Shown here: positions 23,601 to 35,672 of the stretch, in pieces
Numbering within the stretch: position 1 is the first letter of the stretch
How the letters are laid out: each line of letters opens with the position of its first letter
Assembly: GCA_032690845.1 (NCBI GenBank)
Contig: CM064420.1
Span: forward strand, 62,980,707 to 63,044,706
Source: Eleusine coracana subsp. coracana
Taxonomy: Eukaryota > Streptophyta > Magnoliopsida > Poales > Poaceae
Direction of reading: 5' to 3'
DNA: 64,000 nucleotides
Position numbers and translations under genes: made by a program
The notes under the pieces: generated by a model
Databases searched by the model: none
Told to the model about the DNA's origin: nothing
What the model saw: only the letters and a program-made list of their open reading frames with translations

Positions 23601-26600
23601 GTATGCTGTCCTCTCTGCCCTCCGATTTGATAGTTTGGCTGATCTAAATTTCATAAGGATTTGTTCATACACGTTGTGTGACAACTCGTGCCAACACAGT
23701 GCTGATTGCTGAAAAATGTTTGCAGTTGTATGAATCTTAATTTGTGTGGTTGTGCACTTTTATGATCTGCAAGGAAATGCTTAATCGAATGTGCAGGAAC
23801 ATTTCATTCTCAGAAACTGTTTTTTTTTCGTCCATCAACATTTCATTTTTCTTTTTTGTAATCTAACTTAGTCGAATGTAGGCTAATTTTTTAATATCTA
23901 AATCGGCGCGATTTCTTGAAATGACATCATGCCACGTCAGCGATGAGTAGTTCGACCGTCAGATTGACCTCCAAAATAACTTGCACCGTCTGATTTGAAG
24001 ATGAGGAGTCCACGCTGACGTACCATTGACTTCTCTCTACGCTTCTTCCCCTTCTAGCCCTCTTCGTCTTCTTCTCCCCCTCCCCCTCCCCCCGTATTTG
24101 ACAGAAAAACAAAAGAGGAAAAAATCCGAGTAGCTCAAGGCCACGCCCGGCCCTTCTTCCATGCCCCTGTTCTCTTCTCCCGCAAGATCGGTGCACCTCC
24201 AATGTCGTCGTCACCTCCAGGAATCCGCTTCACTCTTCCTGCCCCTAGCTTCATACTGTACATGCAACAATCCGAGAAGCTGCGATGTGGGTTGAAGATG
24301 GAACAGCCGTGACGAGGATATTATGAGTCTAGCGCACCTCAAACCTCCCACGTCTTCGGCCATTCGCTTGTAATTACATGTTTGATGTTCTACAGGGTGC
24401 TTCTGAGAAACATGTTGACGGATTCCACAATTTCTTCTTCCTACTGCCACGTGAATCTGTATGCAGCTGGTGTGGCATTAGAAAGGAAGACGATGACCTG
24501 CAAACGAACAGGTGTCGGGGCCACTATAACGAGCATTGGTGATGCTAGCCCACTTACGTTTTATACACACAACCTGTTTGACTGAATGCTTTAAAGGGTT
24601 ACTTATTTACAAAACGCATAAACAAATCTGTATGAAAAAAACATTTTCATTAGGTTCCAGAGTTGTTATTTACATTGAAATTTTTTAGAAAAGGATCAGT
24701 AGCACATGCTATAGACACACATGCATGATATAAATTATTCTGGAAGTACTTGGCTCTATCTGATATTGTGGCATTAAGAGTAGTAATAAGTCAAAGTCTG
24801 TCCATATATTCTCTATAATTCAGTCTAAAGTTGCACAGATACACTATACTATGTTTCATATAAAAGTAATGATATATATTTCATTTGCACGTACAGCTCA
24901 AATCAATCAACACTGGATGTCGAACCCAGAAAACACACTTGAAACGAAATGTGCAATCCATAACCCAACTTAAATATGTAGTTATAAGATGATTACTGAT
25001 CGAACTTTCTATTGCAAGTTGTGTGTAGCGCATCTTTATTGCTACAAAGGGACAAGTATGCTCATAACTCAAATAGAAGAAGTTTGCCACTAAGGTTCAT
25101 GAACTTGTACTTCTATGTTTCTGTCTATGTATGCTTTTGAATGAAAATATTTGAAACAGAGCCAAACTAAATCGAGAGTTACTGCTGAAATCAGTTTTGA
25201 GATCAGCAAGTACTTTGTGGAATGTTAATGGTACCTGTAAAATGCTATAGAAATGGCACTTGTGGATTACCAATGATAAAACCAGAAATTCCTAGAATAT
25301 TGGACTCCATTCAGGTTCTCTGCTTGTAGCTACTGTTTTATTCAAAATTTGGGATAGTCAAATGCTTTTTGAAGAAAAAAGATACTGGTAACTGGTAAGG
25401 TAATTATTTATTCAGAACAAATGATTTTCTATTGTCAGCCTTTCTATCAAGAAGTTTACCTCTTTTTTTTTTATCTAACTGGAACAGACCTCTTAATATG
25501 AATCTTTTAGTTGTCATTAAGCTACGGATTAGGATCTACTGTCTGACACATGGAAAAAGAACTTTGAGGTATCTTTGTTGTCTTTTGTATGTTTTTGTTT
25601 TTCTACTGTTTTCGCAATCACCCGCCAATAAAGAAAAAAAATAGCTTAAAAATTACCTATTATGTTAAATCATCGAAGTGTACTTAGATAGTCAGATACA
25701 AAAATTCACCTTCAGTTCTTCAAATGTGAGTTCTTCAAATGTGTATGTGGTCGTCCTAATGATTTTAAGAAAATTAAAGAGCTAAGATATTTTTAGCAAA
25801 ACTGATCAGTGTTATTAACATCATTTTCTGTATGAAGTTAATTTATGCAGTATTAAGATAAGATTCCACACCTTAGGTCTCAATTTTTAATATTCTTTTA
25901 CCAATCAACTATCACAAACCACAAAATGTCACAATTAACTCGGATAAATGTACTGATGAACATACATTAGCACCAATGGGATTCTGCGATAATGGTCATT
26001 ACGCGCGGCAAGTGCCGCGCTATCTTTCTAGTGACAGTAGGAATATAGGCCACGACCACTTCAATGTTGATGTGTTACTCCTACTTTCAGTTACCAATAC
26101 CAACCAACGAAAGTAATGATCATTATATTGTGTTATAATCATACTTTCCGAAATTTTGTGGGGCATACTTAGATCCATGGAATTTAGTAGAAATCAAACA
26201 GCTTTGTGTTCCCTTGGAAAGTTTTATGTGAAGTTTGTTTGGAACAGGAAAATGCTTAACTGCATTCTTTAAGCAGCACGCTGTTTTTTTTTTCCCTCTG
26301 TTCCAGACAAGCCCTGCAATGGGCTGTGCATATGAGCCCATGAAGATGATGCCACATCCTCACACGATACAGTAATTTCTTGTATTTTATCTTTACTACA
26401 AGCACTTGGCAGTACAAAAGAACTGGCCCCATAATTATGAAAAGATGCTTTCTGGACGCATTTTTTTAAAAGGGAAGTATGACTTCTAAAACACCAAAAT
26501 ATTTTCCTTGGTTTTCTCACAAACGAACTATAGAACACAATTCTGTATTACAACCTTAGTGCTGTCTTGGCCATAACAGTTGTTCCGACCACATATTTTG

Positions 26601-26809
26601 TTCAACATGAACCACCAGCATGATATATACATCAAATGTAGCAGAAAATTGCTGTCTTGTACATACTGTTGTGCAATATGAACACATGGTTCTTACAAAT
26701 AAGAGATATGCATGGCATAATTATATGATCAAGTAAATAGCATCATGTACTCTTCAGTATATGACCGGAGTAAATAGCATCATGTACTTCCACTAGTACA
26801 TTTCAGACA

Positions 26810-28663
26810 CTATGCTCCAAAGCATCCAAGAAATTTCTTTGGGGCCATCCCGGTGGCACGGTACTTCGCTGCCATTTCCTCAGCCTTGACAACTTCTTCA
26901 CCACGCAAGGCCATGGCCATCGCTCTCTTCTCTTCAGCTTGCCTATGGATGATTGCCTTCTTGTTCTTCATCTTCTCAGCGTATTCAGCCTTCTTCTTTT
27001 CTAGCTCCTCCTGCACATAAGCTCCAAAGGTAAAACAATGCAAAAAGATATTTGCATGTCATCGGAATATAGTACCCAACCGAATATATCCTTGAAAGCA
27101 AAATTATCCAGAGAAATGAAGAAAAGAACGTACTTCCTTCTTTTTTAGCTGCGCATCAACGAGAGCCTTCTTTGTGTTCTCCCATGAAAGAATTGCAGTA
27201 ATCTTTTTAGCGGCCCTGTGCAGTAGAGCTGTAGTTAGGTTTCTGTGATCTGAATATACATGACAATAAATAGCATCACAACTGAACTTCACACGAGAGA
27301 CCAGATATGTTTTCAATTACTTAGAGAGTAATTTTTTCCAAACAGATAATTCAAGGATAAAAGCAATGCCCCTCATAACTGGTACTCCAAGTAACCAATG
27401 CAAACGAATTAGGTATGTGTGAGTAGAAACTAGCAACATACTTGTTTTCTGCTTTCGCCTTCTCGTTCTCCTCCCATGCTTTGATCAGAGAGTTCCTCTT
27501 GTCTGTTTCCACCTTTGCCAGAGCAATGTCTATATGTAGGTTATTTAAGTTGGTCAACTTTCACAATTGTGCTCAATAGGAAGAAGAAGCATAATAATCA
27601 GCTAACTACCTCTTTCATTTGAGTTCCTTGTTGTGTTCTCAGGAGTCTTTTTAACATCTGGGAAGCATGAATTGTGTGGAACATGTTCAAAGGTCATGAT
27701 AAATGACTCATCAAATATTGTGTATGCAAAACATGCAATGGCGTTCAAGAATTATCCTTTTTTGTGAGACTCAAGAAACCATGGCATGTAGTTATCAGAA
27801 CAAACTGTTAGACGCTTTGTTACTTTTTCTAATCGCTTAAGATAATACGTCTCAGTTTCCAACTTGGCGTTGAAGTAAGGCTCTCTGAGTCACAACTGCT
27901 AAATTCAAGGTATGCCTGCACTTGATAACATCCGATGACATTACCATGCCATGCATGCATACCTTGCAAGACATGAGATCAATATTCAATGTTTTGAGAT
28001 TTGGAGTGCGAGCTTAGGAATTGGCAGGATGTGATTGTTCACCAGCAGGTATGCAACTTGCGTGAAATTCAGTTTCTGTTCTGACATGCTCCCTGAAGCT
28101 TCTAGCTAATTTAGTTATGCCGACACTTTTGCAGTAGGTAATCATCATCATCATGTTTGAAGAAAGAAAGGTTGCAGCAGGTAATCGTGATGTAGGGAAA
28201 AAGAAATTTAGAACCAGGCAGAAGTGTCATTTGGAGTGTAACAATAATATAATTATACTAAGACAATGTTTTGGTCCTATTAAAGGACTGTAATTTACAG
28301 AGCCAAAAAAGTTCTTGACTAACAGAATTTTGATACCTGGAACGAAAACAAACTGAACAGGATTTCCACAAAACTGTTGGTAATCCGAAAATTTGTGAAG
28401 CAAAGTCGCATGCCGAATTTGCATGTGTTGCTAGCAGCAGAAACCAGAAAACAAACAAATCAAGAAAGACATTGTTGAACAAGAACTGCCCGCAAAGCAG
28501 GGCTTATACAGTCATACTCACCCTCGAAGACTACAAGAGCCTTGGAGTCACCGGACGGTGGCTCAGGCGACGGGACCGGGACGAGGGCCCTCTCCTCTGC
28601 CACGTCCTTCGCCGGCGCCGCCTCTCCCTCCCCCTTCTTGGTTTCCTCCGCCACAGCCATCAC
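26810..28663 (-). CDS. Remorin (plasma-membrane nanodomain protein)
   Basis: On the minus strand the exons are 28522-28663, 27610-27657, 27442-27529, 27134-27215 and 26810-27010, giving 186 residues. Residues 1-47 are an acidic Pro/Ala/Glu-rich leader with the phrase DSKALVVFE. The Remorin_C domain runs from about residue 68 (KVETDKRNSLIKAWEENEKA) through the coiled-coil block EELEKKKAEYAEKMKNKKA. It ends in the membrane-anchor peptide GMAPKKFLGCFGA, whose Cys can be acylated in relatives. Remorins sit on the inner face of the plasma membrane and at plasmodesmata, organising lipid nanodomains and modulating immune signalling and virus movement. All five exons join in frame with GT-AG introns. 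The protein starts MM, so initiation three bases later is possible. The long first intron (27658-28521) contains no gene. Confidence 0.95.
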
Positions 28664-28777
28664 CCAGCTCGCACGCTCAGGCCAATCGGAGAACGCTGCT
28701 GAATTGTTTAGAGTTGTTTTTCTGCTGCTCTAGCTCTGTTGAGCGTGAACGTGGCCGCAAGCTAGTGCGCGCTGATA

Positions 28778-28785
28778 CTATATAG
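28778..28785 (-). promoter_or_regulatory. Probable TATA box of the remorin gene
   Basis: CTATATAG lies about 115 bases upstream of the remorin ATG on the minus strand, a normal distance for a plant TATA box with a short leader. It is palindromic, so its direction is taken from the gene. Confidence 0.5.
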
Positions 28786-31057
28786 AGCTTGTGGCCAGGT
28801 TTAGCTGGCACGGAGGGAAAGCGGCAAAAGTTGACATTAGTTTGGTGTAGAACCGTAGGCAATCACTGTTACGCCCGCCGGCCAACAATCTGAAGCCGCC
28901 TGAACTGTTCGTACTTCGTTTCAGTGCAACGACTTTCAGAGCCTCTCCGTTGCAGACAGTGAATAGAAACTGAAAACTTCCTATCTATTTCTAGCCAAGT
29001 TAATTTCAATGGTACGATTGAGAGATGAGGCGATCAACCTGGATTGCCTTTGGGAGCGCCCCACACCAGCCGAGTAAACTTCAACGGTACGATTGAGAGA
29101 TGAGACGATCAACCTGAATCACCTTTTGGAGCCCCCCACACCAGCCGCGGTTGCACAAGCTCGGGCAGCTACCGTTGGCATTGGCATTGCAATGGAAGGA
29201 TCTTTCTTTGAGCCTAATGGAAGGATCTTTCAGACAGGCATAGTGAATTGATTACACACTGAGCTTTAGTAAAACATTCATTAACTAAAACACCATTATT
29301 TCACAGCTCAGATAGAGGTGGTTGTTGACGCAAATCGTGTTTGAATACAATGCTAATGCTCAATCATGAACCACGTTCTCCTTCCTTTCAGATTCATCTA
29401 ACTATTTTAAGCACATGTCTGATAAGCTGTAAAACAACCCCACAAACGTCCCCCTTTTTTGCATTTTCTCCTAAGCTTTTCCCTGTTCAATAAAGATCAC
29501 TTTTTTGCCATATCCGTGATAATATATAGGATATATTTCTGGCAATCAGATACTAATTGTTATTGCTCAACCTAGTCTCATTTTCTAACAAAGTACGTCA
29601 TTAAACCTTTTTTTCTGTTGATGTTGCTTAGCTCAAATGCTGAGGGAGTAACAGTTATAGGATTGTCAGCTGGCACCTCAATCATCCAAAGAACCTGCTT
29701 CTTTATAATTATGCTTCTCTGTTGGATTATCTCTCTAGACCGCAGAAAAAGGTGGGGACTGGTGCCAGTTCGATCAAAACAATAACGCGTGAATGTTTGC
29801 TATTTTCACACTATAAAACGATTCGTATCTGGCTTAGGCTAACGCGGCGGCGCGCACTAGAGGTTGCACACCTCGTCCGTCAGCTAGCGAGGACCCAGAC
29901 TTATGGACGAACATATATAAACTGAGGCATGTTGTGCTGATCTTCTGACCTAATCCGTATTTGATGAATCTCCTCCAGTGGATGGACATGGGCGTCGATT
30001 GTCTCACGTTCCCCTCGTGACCACCTGTACTGTACCTTTTTGGTGGTTGAAATACAAGTCTAGTTCAGTAATGCTGTGTTGCAGTTGCAGCCAACGCTTG
30101 ATAATTTATTTATTTTTTGAGAAAAAAATCCTCTGTGATCTATTAATAATCATTATCAAATCGCTCAACGTGGTTCTGTGACTCGAGGGAAAATTACCTT
30201 TTTGTTTTTGTGGTAGGAAAGGTAAATTTATCTGAAATTGTCACATTATAGGCTTGATTGGATCGAACCCTGAGTCAGACAGCCTGAGCCTGGCTGACTG
30301 GCTCAGGCACGAACGCTTGACAAGGCTGCCTGATTCAGGTGTGTCTGTCAGGGTACCGTCCAAACCATAGGTTAAAAAATCGTTGAGAACCGATTAATTT
30401 TTTATGGTTTTTGGAAAACCGGTCCGGTTCGGTGAAATTGGATGACTGATTTATTGTAAAAGTCAAACCTAAGTACTGTGGTAAAACAGTTTTCGGTCTA
30501 TCGACCAGTTTTTTATGATAGAAAAAACCGGCACTGTGGTGATTTTTCAATCCTTGGTCCAAACATGTTTGGGTCATTAGTTGAGACTTATTAAGATCAC
30601 GTATAGTGATTATTTAGCATCAGTTTTTGGAGTATTTTGCATGCCATATCACCATCTAGTAAAGTTGCACAATTATAAATCGATTAGGACAGGAATAGAC
30701 ATATCTTCATTTCCTGATCGAGTCGCTATTATAGGGTCTTGTGCATCACAATCACATATCCCGCTATCGCAACAAGCCAACAAAAGTAGAATATCATACA
30801 ATCCAGAACCAGCTCTATTTGTAGTAAAATAAAAAGACAGCAGAAACAATACGATTATCAAGCAATACATTCAGTCTTCAATTATACCTTCACATACGTA
30901 GAGGAGAAGTATCATAAAATTTACATATACACACAATGAAGATGCACTGTCTTCTTATTGTGATGATTCCACCACCTTCTTTTCTTTTAGGATGTACATT
31001 ACTCCCTATGGTAACAGAGAATCCTGGCATCTGTATCTGCTGTACACTTCATTTGTA
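28786..31057. other. Intergenic DNA between remorin and cytochrome b561
   Basis: No gene is supported. A 75-bp tandem duplication lies near the left end and is listed separately. The rest is AT-rich with short chance frames. 30250-30560 has GC-richer words (GCCTGAGCCTGGCTGACTGG and GGTCCGGTTCGG) that may belong to a decayed transposon. I could not find paired ends. The promoter of remorin lies at the left and the 3' UTR of cytochrome b561 at the right. Confidence 0.45.
28998..29147. repeat. 75-bp tandem duplication
   Basis: Two direct copies (28998-29072 and 29073-29147) share GGTACGATTGAGAGATGA, CGATCAACCTG and CCACACCAGCCG at a constant offset of 75 bases, with several substitutions. The duplication lies about 215 bases upstream of the remorin TATA box, so it could affect that promoter. 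No function is shown. Confidence 0.85.
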
Positions 31058-33440
31058 CTAGTCCTCCGGGAGTGGAGTGTAACCCTGTGGTTCTTCAAGG
31101 CGAGCTGGAGCTATGGCAGCCACCACGACAGAGGCACCAAATAAAACGACTACCAATGCAGTGAAATTCACCAAAAATGCTTCTGTGCCATATTTATCAA
31201 GGCCTGAGCTCTGGAGGAAAGTTAGCTTCTCCAAAAAGCCAAGCTCTGCGGTAGCCAGAGCTAAAATGTAGACGAAGAGCCCAAACAGTATGTGCCAAGG
31301 AAGAACGCCCTTCCTCACATTTGGAGCAGCACCAGGGAAGAAGAACGCAACGAATCCGAATATCCACTGTGATAGATAAGGGAAATATAAGAACAATACT
31401 CCCAAGGCTCATTGCTCTATGCCATCACCTAGCTCTGAAAACCAATCCAGTTTTTTCATGACAAGTGTTTGCTGACATAAAACTATAAAAGGAGTATTCC
31501 CATTTACTGATAAACAAGTTGTCCAAATGATATTAGAGTAGTAGAACGTATCCTACATATGTGATGTGACTAAAGCTACAAAATCTTCTGATCATTTCCA
31601 CAGGATGTAAACTGTGTGTCAGTTCCTTTTTACTTCAAAAAAAAATCAGATAGTCTCAGTTTATAATAGCTGTGGCAGCCTGTGAACTTCTACAAGGAAA
31701 TTCTTTTATATATATATATATATATATAATACCCTTCCCTAAACCCCGTACAGTGCGGGAGCTCTCAGCACTGGGTACGGCCTTTTATATAAAAAAATAC
31801 CAATCCATGATGGTGCAGCAATCTGTTATAGCCATAAAAGGAAATTAAGTATACAATCATGTGTATGGTCTTACCTGGATACCATATAAACAAATTGTTC
31901 CGATTCCAAGCCAAGAGTGTAGACTGTAAAGGTTGGCAATTCCACTTTCATTGTGAAATTTGAAAGCACAGTATATTCCAAATGCGCCAAGCACAAGCGC
32001 AATGGCATGGAGAATCAAATGGATCAGCTTAGTTGTGTCATGGTTCCACGTCGGAAGTACTTTATATATCATTATAGCTGCCAACATGAATCTGATATTA
32101 CAAAACTTTGATCATGGCCTGATAACTGCAAAAAATGATCAACATTACCTTCACTGCCGAGAATAATATAGCCTATCAGCATAAGGACAGGGTGAAGCTG
32201 CAACGTATCAACAATAGACATTCAGTTCTCCAATCTAATATCCTCAATTGCAAAAAATAGTACATATCAAACAAATGATTAAGAAACCATATCTCTCATG
32301 GAGAGCTTTTGGAAGCCCATATTAAAGGTTAACTTTAAACAGTGGAGAAGGGTTTATAAGAAGGGGCATGTGAGGCGAAATACATGTAATAACATTGAAA
32401 TTGACATAGAGGTCATGCAAACTTTTCTATTAATTAAACACAAACCATGGCACACACTTACACTAAAATTAGTCTGACCTTAAGATGTGTTAGCGATTTA
32501 ATTGGTGTCATTCCACAGAAGCTAGAAATGAAGAATACTACAAGTGTTCCTAACTAACGCTCTGCTTATGTATATTTAGCATCAAAGAATTATCACGGTC
32601 CTCTCTCTTGTCCCATCAGATGGCCATCGGTTGCTTGTGTTGACCAGCATAGGCGTACTGCCGAATTCCCAAACAGAGTAAACAAATGCTAGTGTTAGTG
32701 CGTACACGTAACTGGAAACACCCCTCAAAACAAGCGCTTATAGTACATTTTAGGATAGAGTATTATAGTAAGCAATTCCATTGGAAACTTTCAGATGCAG
32801 CTCAAAGACACATAAAACATGGTAGGTAGGTCCCTGTTAAGTGCTTTATGGGCCTGTCACCTGTGGCCCTCATCCATCAATCAACCAAAAAAATAATGTT
32901 TGCGAATTGCCATGTTTGGTCAAACAAGCAATCGCTGATTAATATGGAAAAATCACACAGTTCCATTGATTGATCCCCAGCGTAAGTGAGCAGAGCCAGT
33001 CGTAAGATGTGTTGGAAGCAAATAACAGAGCCTTCATAGGATTAGTACTACTAGCTAATCATCATCAACCAAATATAGAAAATCACTAAAGCTTATAGAA
33101 TGGAAAAGGCTAAAACTGATGTCTAGTCATCAATACACTCTAGTACTATAGCCTTTTCATCTGTTAATCAATGGTCCAAAATTTCTGCACTGTGTTCACG
33201 AAGCTGCCTACAGTCCCACACCCACTTGACACGGCATCAAATTTTCTTTTCACATGACAAAAGGAAATCAGAGAGCAGAGAGCGAGTAGAACTCACGTTG
33301 AAGATGAGGTTCTTGTTGGTGTTCTCGAAGGCGAGCCCGCCGCGGAACTGGATGCACCAGACCAGCACCATGACCGCCGCCACGACGGCCAGCGCGTGCG
33401 CCACGTACGTGAACGGCGCCGCCCGCGCGCCCAGCGCCAT
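31058..33440 (-). CDS. CYB561: Transmembrane ascorbate ferrireductase, cytochrome b561
   Basis: Exons on the minus strand are 33297-33440, 32149-32197, 31875-32077 and 31058-31366, giving 234 residues. There are about six hydrophobic segments, as in the cytochrome b561 family. Four His residues sit at 50, 84, 118 and 157. Their spacing of 34, 34 and 39 matches the two haem-binding pairs known in plant CYB561, so both haems should bind. Other hallmarks are the segments LHSWLGIGT and FPGAAPNVRKGVLPWH. These proteins carry electrons from cytosolic ascorbate across the tonoplast or related membranes, reducing monodehydroascorbate or ferric chelates. The start at 33440 gives the typical MALGARAAP N-terminus and puts TM1 near residues 10-31. 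The upstream in-frame candidate at 33584 adds 48 Arg-rich residues and is rejected. The C-terminus GYTPLPED is close to relatives. Confidence 0.95.
31707..31790. repeat. (TA)11 microsatellite beside a possible SINE 3' end
   Basis: Within intron 3 of the cytochrome b561 gene, eleven TA units (31707-31728) are followed by CCCCGTACAGTGCGGGAGC and CACTGGGTACGGCCTTTT. The last words, ending in a T run, resemble the 3' ends of grass SINEs of the Au type as I remember them. The 5' part with Pol III boxes was not found, so this would be a truncated copy. Confidence 0.35.
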
Positions 33441-35592
33441 GGCCTCCGGCGGTCTTCTCGGTCCTTCCTCTGTTTCCCCTCTCCCCGGCGTGTGCCCTCT
33501 CCGCGCCCTGCTGCGGCTGCCGACGACGACGGAACGAGTGGAGAGAGTGCGGGAGCGTGGTGGCGTCCGCCTGCACGGCCACACCGTCCTATAAATTAGG
33601 AGATTTTGGGGGATTTTTCCTGCCTTTTTTATTCAGGTCTACTCTAGCGTCGGGTTTTCGTGGGTTCTGATAAGGCCAGGTGGGTAGATGTCCGTGTGAC
33701 CGTGTCATTGTTGAGCGGATTGATGCGAACGGGTCGGGATGCTAAATGACAAATCTGCCCTTTTCACTTTCGGCCGTTACTGGGATGTTCTTAAAGCTTG
33801 TGGAGGGTCATGTTTAAAGTGTAACGAAATTTATATCTTTTATAGTACTGATTTTATGATCGGTGGTAGCTCAGGCTATTTGGCAAGGACTTACGTCAGC
33901 GTTTTACGAGTCCTGCCGTTCAGCGTCCTCAAAGGCTAGTGGATGGCTGGATGCATCAATCTATTGTAGATTTTTTTTTTCTTTTGAGAAAGAACATCAC
34001 CAAGATAATTGGCTTCACATTGAGACTGACTCGCTGTTGAGAGAGAGAACATCACCAAGATAATTGGTTTCACATCGAGACTGATGATGCTAGCCGGATG
34101 TTGATATTTGTAGAGTTCACCGGGTCAACTCTGGAAAAAAAAAATTCACAGGACGTCCTGGAGATAAGCAACAGAGTTGGATAACCATGGACAAGACACG
34201 TCAAGCCGTCGCTGGTCAAACCGTTAACGGAGGCAAGTGAATGCCCGACCGCCTTGAATTAGAGGAGGGCTCGGGTTCCGCTTAATAGAATGCCAGGGGA
34301 TTTCTCCCTTCTAGACATATAAGTATTGGTTAGGCTAGGTGATAATAAAATTTCTTTTTTTTATCTAAAAGAAGTATGGTTGGCTTCACCTCTAAGTATG
34401 AACACCTGTAGGATTTAATTCTTTTTAGCTTAATTGTCCTTCTACTCAATTTGTAGGATTGGGTTGTATTGTATATCTTAGAGAAAATTCCTTAATGGTC
34501 ATAAAAAAATTGTATTTTCTTATTGGGTACAAAAAAAATTTCAACTTCCCTAGTGGCCATCGAGTTAATTCTTTTTACGTTATTGGTCATAATTGTGTTA
34601 AAGTTGTAGAAGAAAAGTCTTTTTTTTTCTAGTAGCATATTTGTGGCCAATGGACCTTATTAAAATGAAATTAAAAAAATACCAGTTAATATTTAATTTA
34701 CAAATAATGAGTATGTTTTTTAAAATATTTGGCAGCAATAATATGTATTTTTAACATTAATAAAAATAATGTTTCTAATAAATAAAACTTAAAAGTGTAT
34801 ACTCATGTTTTGTTCATATTAACAAATTATATTAACTGAATTATGTGATTATTGAGGAACATATGCAGAAAATTATTGTTAGTGATAAAAGTGAGTTTTC
34901 ATTTTGAACTTTAACATTAGGATGATCAATAAGACAAAAATTTGAAACCAATGACCACTTAAAATTTTTATGATCAATAAAGAATCAAAGAAAATTCTGA
35001 TAACCACGAAGGAATTTCTCCTATATCTTACGGTCTAGTTTGAGTGGAATACTAGTAACTGGTTACTTCTAGCCTGATCTATAGACTTCGTGTTCGTGTC
35101 AGGGCCCCGCAGGGGTGCAAGTGTGGGAAAGCGATGGCGAGTCGCTAGCATGGAAAACACAGACGCCGATCAGCACAGGTTGTTGAAATGTGTGAATGTG
35201 CGTTTCCGTACGTGAGTGATTAAGAGGGTGTGTATTACATACATGTTTAAACTTTGATTCAATGACGATTGATGATGGGGGTTCGAAAAAAACATGATGA
35301 TTGATGAGGTAAAAGTGGATTAACTGTTACCTGATGATTTTGCGGGATTTGCAAGCTGAGAAGACTCTGTTCCCCTTGGATATGACGAGCACTTCTTTGG
35401 CATCGTCGTTGTCTTTACTGGAATGATTATGATACTTCCTGATCATTGTGTAGCGCAAGAACATGTAAAACTCGGTGTTTTGTCTTTGTTTTACATCCGT
35501 CTGGTAACAGAGAGATGGACGCATTTGTGGGTGCCAGCTCTGTAGGGGCCGTCCTAAATTAATTAGTTAAACCCCATATTTGTCTCAATAGC
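33441..35592. other. Intergenic DNA between cytochrome b561 and tRNA-Pro
   Basis: The left end is the GC-rich promoter and 5' UTR of cytochrome b561, with TATA-like AATTTATAGG on the minus strand at about 33590-33600. A 55-bp direct repeat (GAACATCACCAAGATAATTGG at 33992 and 34047) and the MITE at 34481-35021 follow. No gene is visible. Confidence 0.5.
34481..35021. mobile_element. Mutator-type MITE, family A copy 2
   Basis: The ends are imperfect inverted repeats (left GAGAAAATTCCTTAATGGTC, right AACCACGAAGGAATTTCTCC). They are flanked by a perfect 9-bp target duplication TATATCTTA at 34472-34480 and 35022-35030, the Mutator-superfamily hallmark. The 541-bp AT-rich interior is the reverse complement of the interior of the element at 12409-12974, including TTTGTTCATATTAACAAA and its counterpart. 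It has no coding capacity. The intact duplication suggests a younger insertion than copy 1. Confidence 0.87.
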
Positions 35593-35664
35593 GGGCATTT
35601 GGTCTAGTGGTATGATTCTCGCTTTGGGTGCGAGAGGTCCCGAGTTCGATTCTCGGAATGCCCC
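35593..35664 (+). tRNA. trnP-UGG: tRNA-Pro (anticodon UGG)
   Basis: The 72-base cloverleaf has acceptor arms GGGCATT and AATGCCC with discriminator C. The D arm is GTCT-AGTGGTATG-type, the anticodon stem CTCGC/GCGAG, the loop TTTGGGT (anticodon TGG) and the T arm CCGAG-TTCGATT-CTCGG. Internal A and B boxes are present. No intron is seen. A CAA motif, usual upstream of plant tRNA genes, lies just before it in TCTCAATAGC. A T-run terminator follows within three bases. CCA is not encoded, as expected for a nuclear gene. Confidence 0.97.
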
Positions 35665-35666
35665 TC

Positions 35667-35672
35667 TTTTTT
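35667..35672 (+). terminator. RNA polymerase III terminator of tRNA-Pro
   Basis: Six T residues start two bases after the tRNA end, the normal Pol III stop signal. Confidence 0.85.

Larger units (their letters stand above)
17729..26809. other. Gene-poor 9-kb interval
   Basis: No intact gene could be built on either strand. Items described separately are the MITE at 19709-20072, the tandem duplication at 20670-21092, the MYB-like relic near 22.33 kb and the coding-like relic near 23.3 kb. 18.4-18.75 kb and 24.6-26.8 kb are AT-rich and unremarkable. RY-type words (GCATGCATGCAT) occur at about 19178-19189. The longest open frame (21456-21908) has no domain I recognise. Confidence 0.5.

Noticed and set aside
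33237..33584. Longer N-terminus for cytochrome b561 starting at 33584
   Set aside because: The extra 48 residues are Arg/Pro-rich and would precede the first membrane span. The start at 33440 gives the family N-terminus and correct His numbering.
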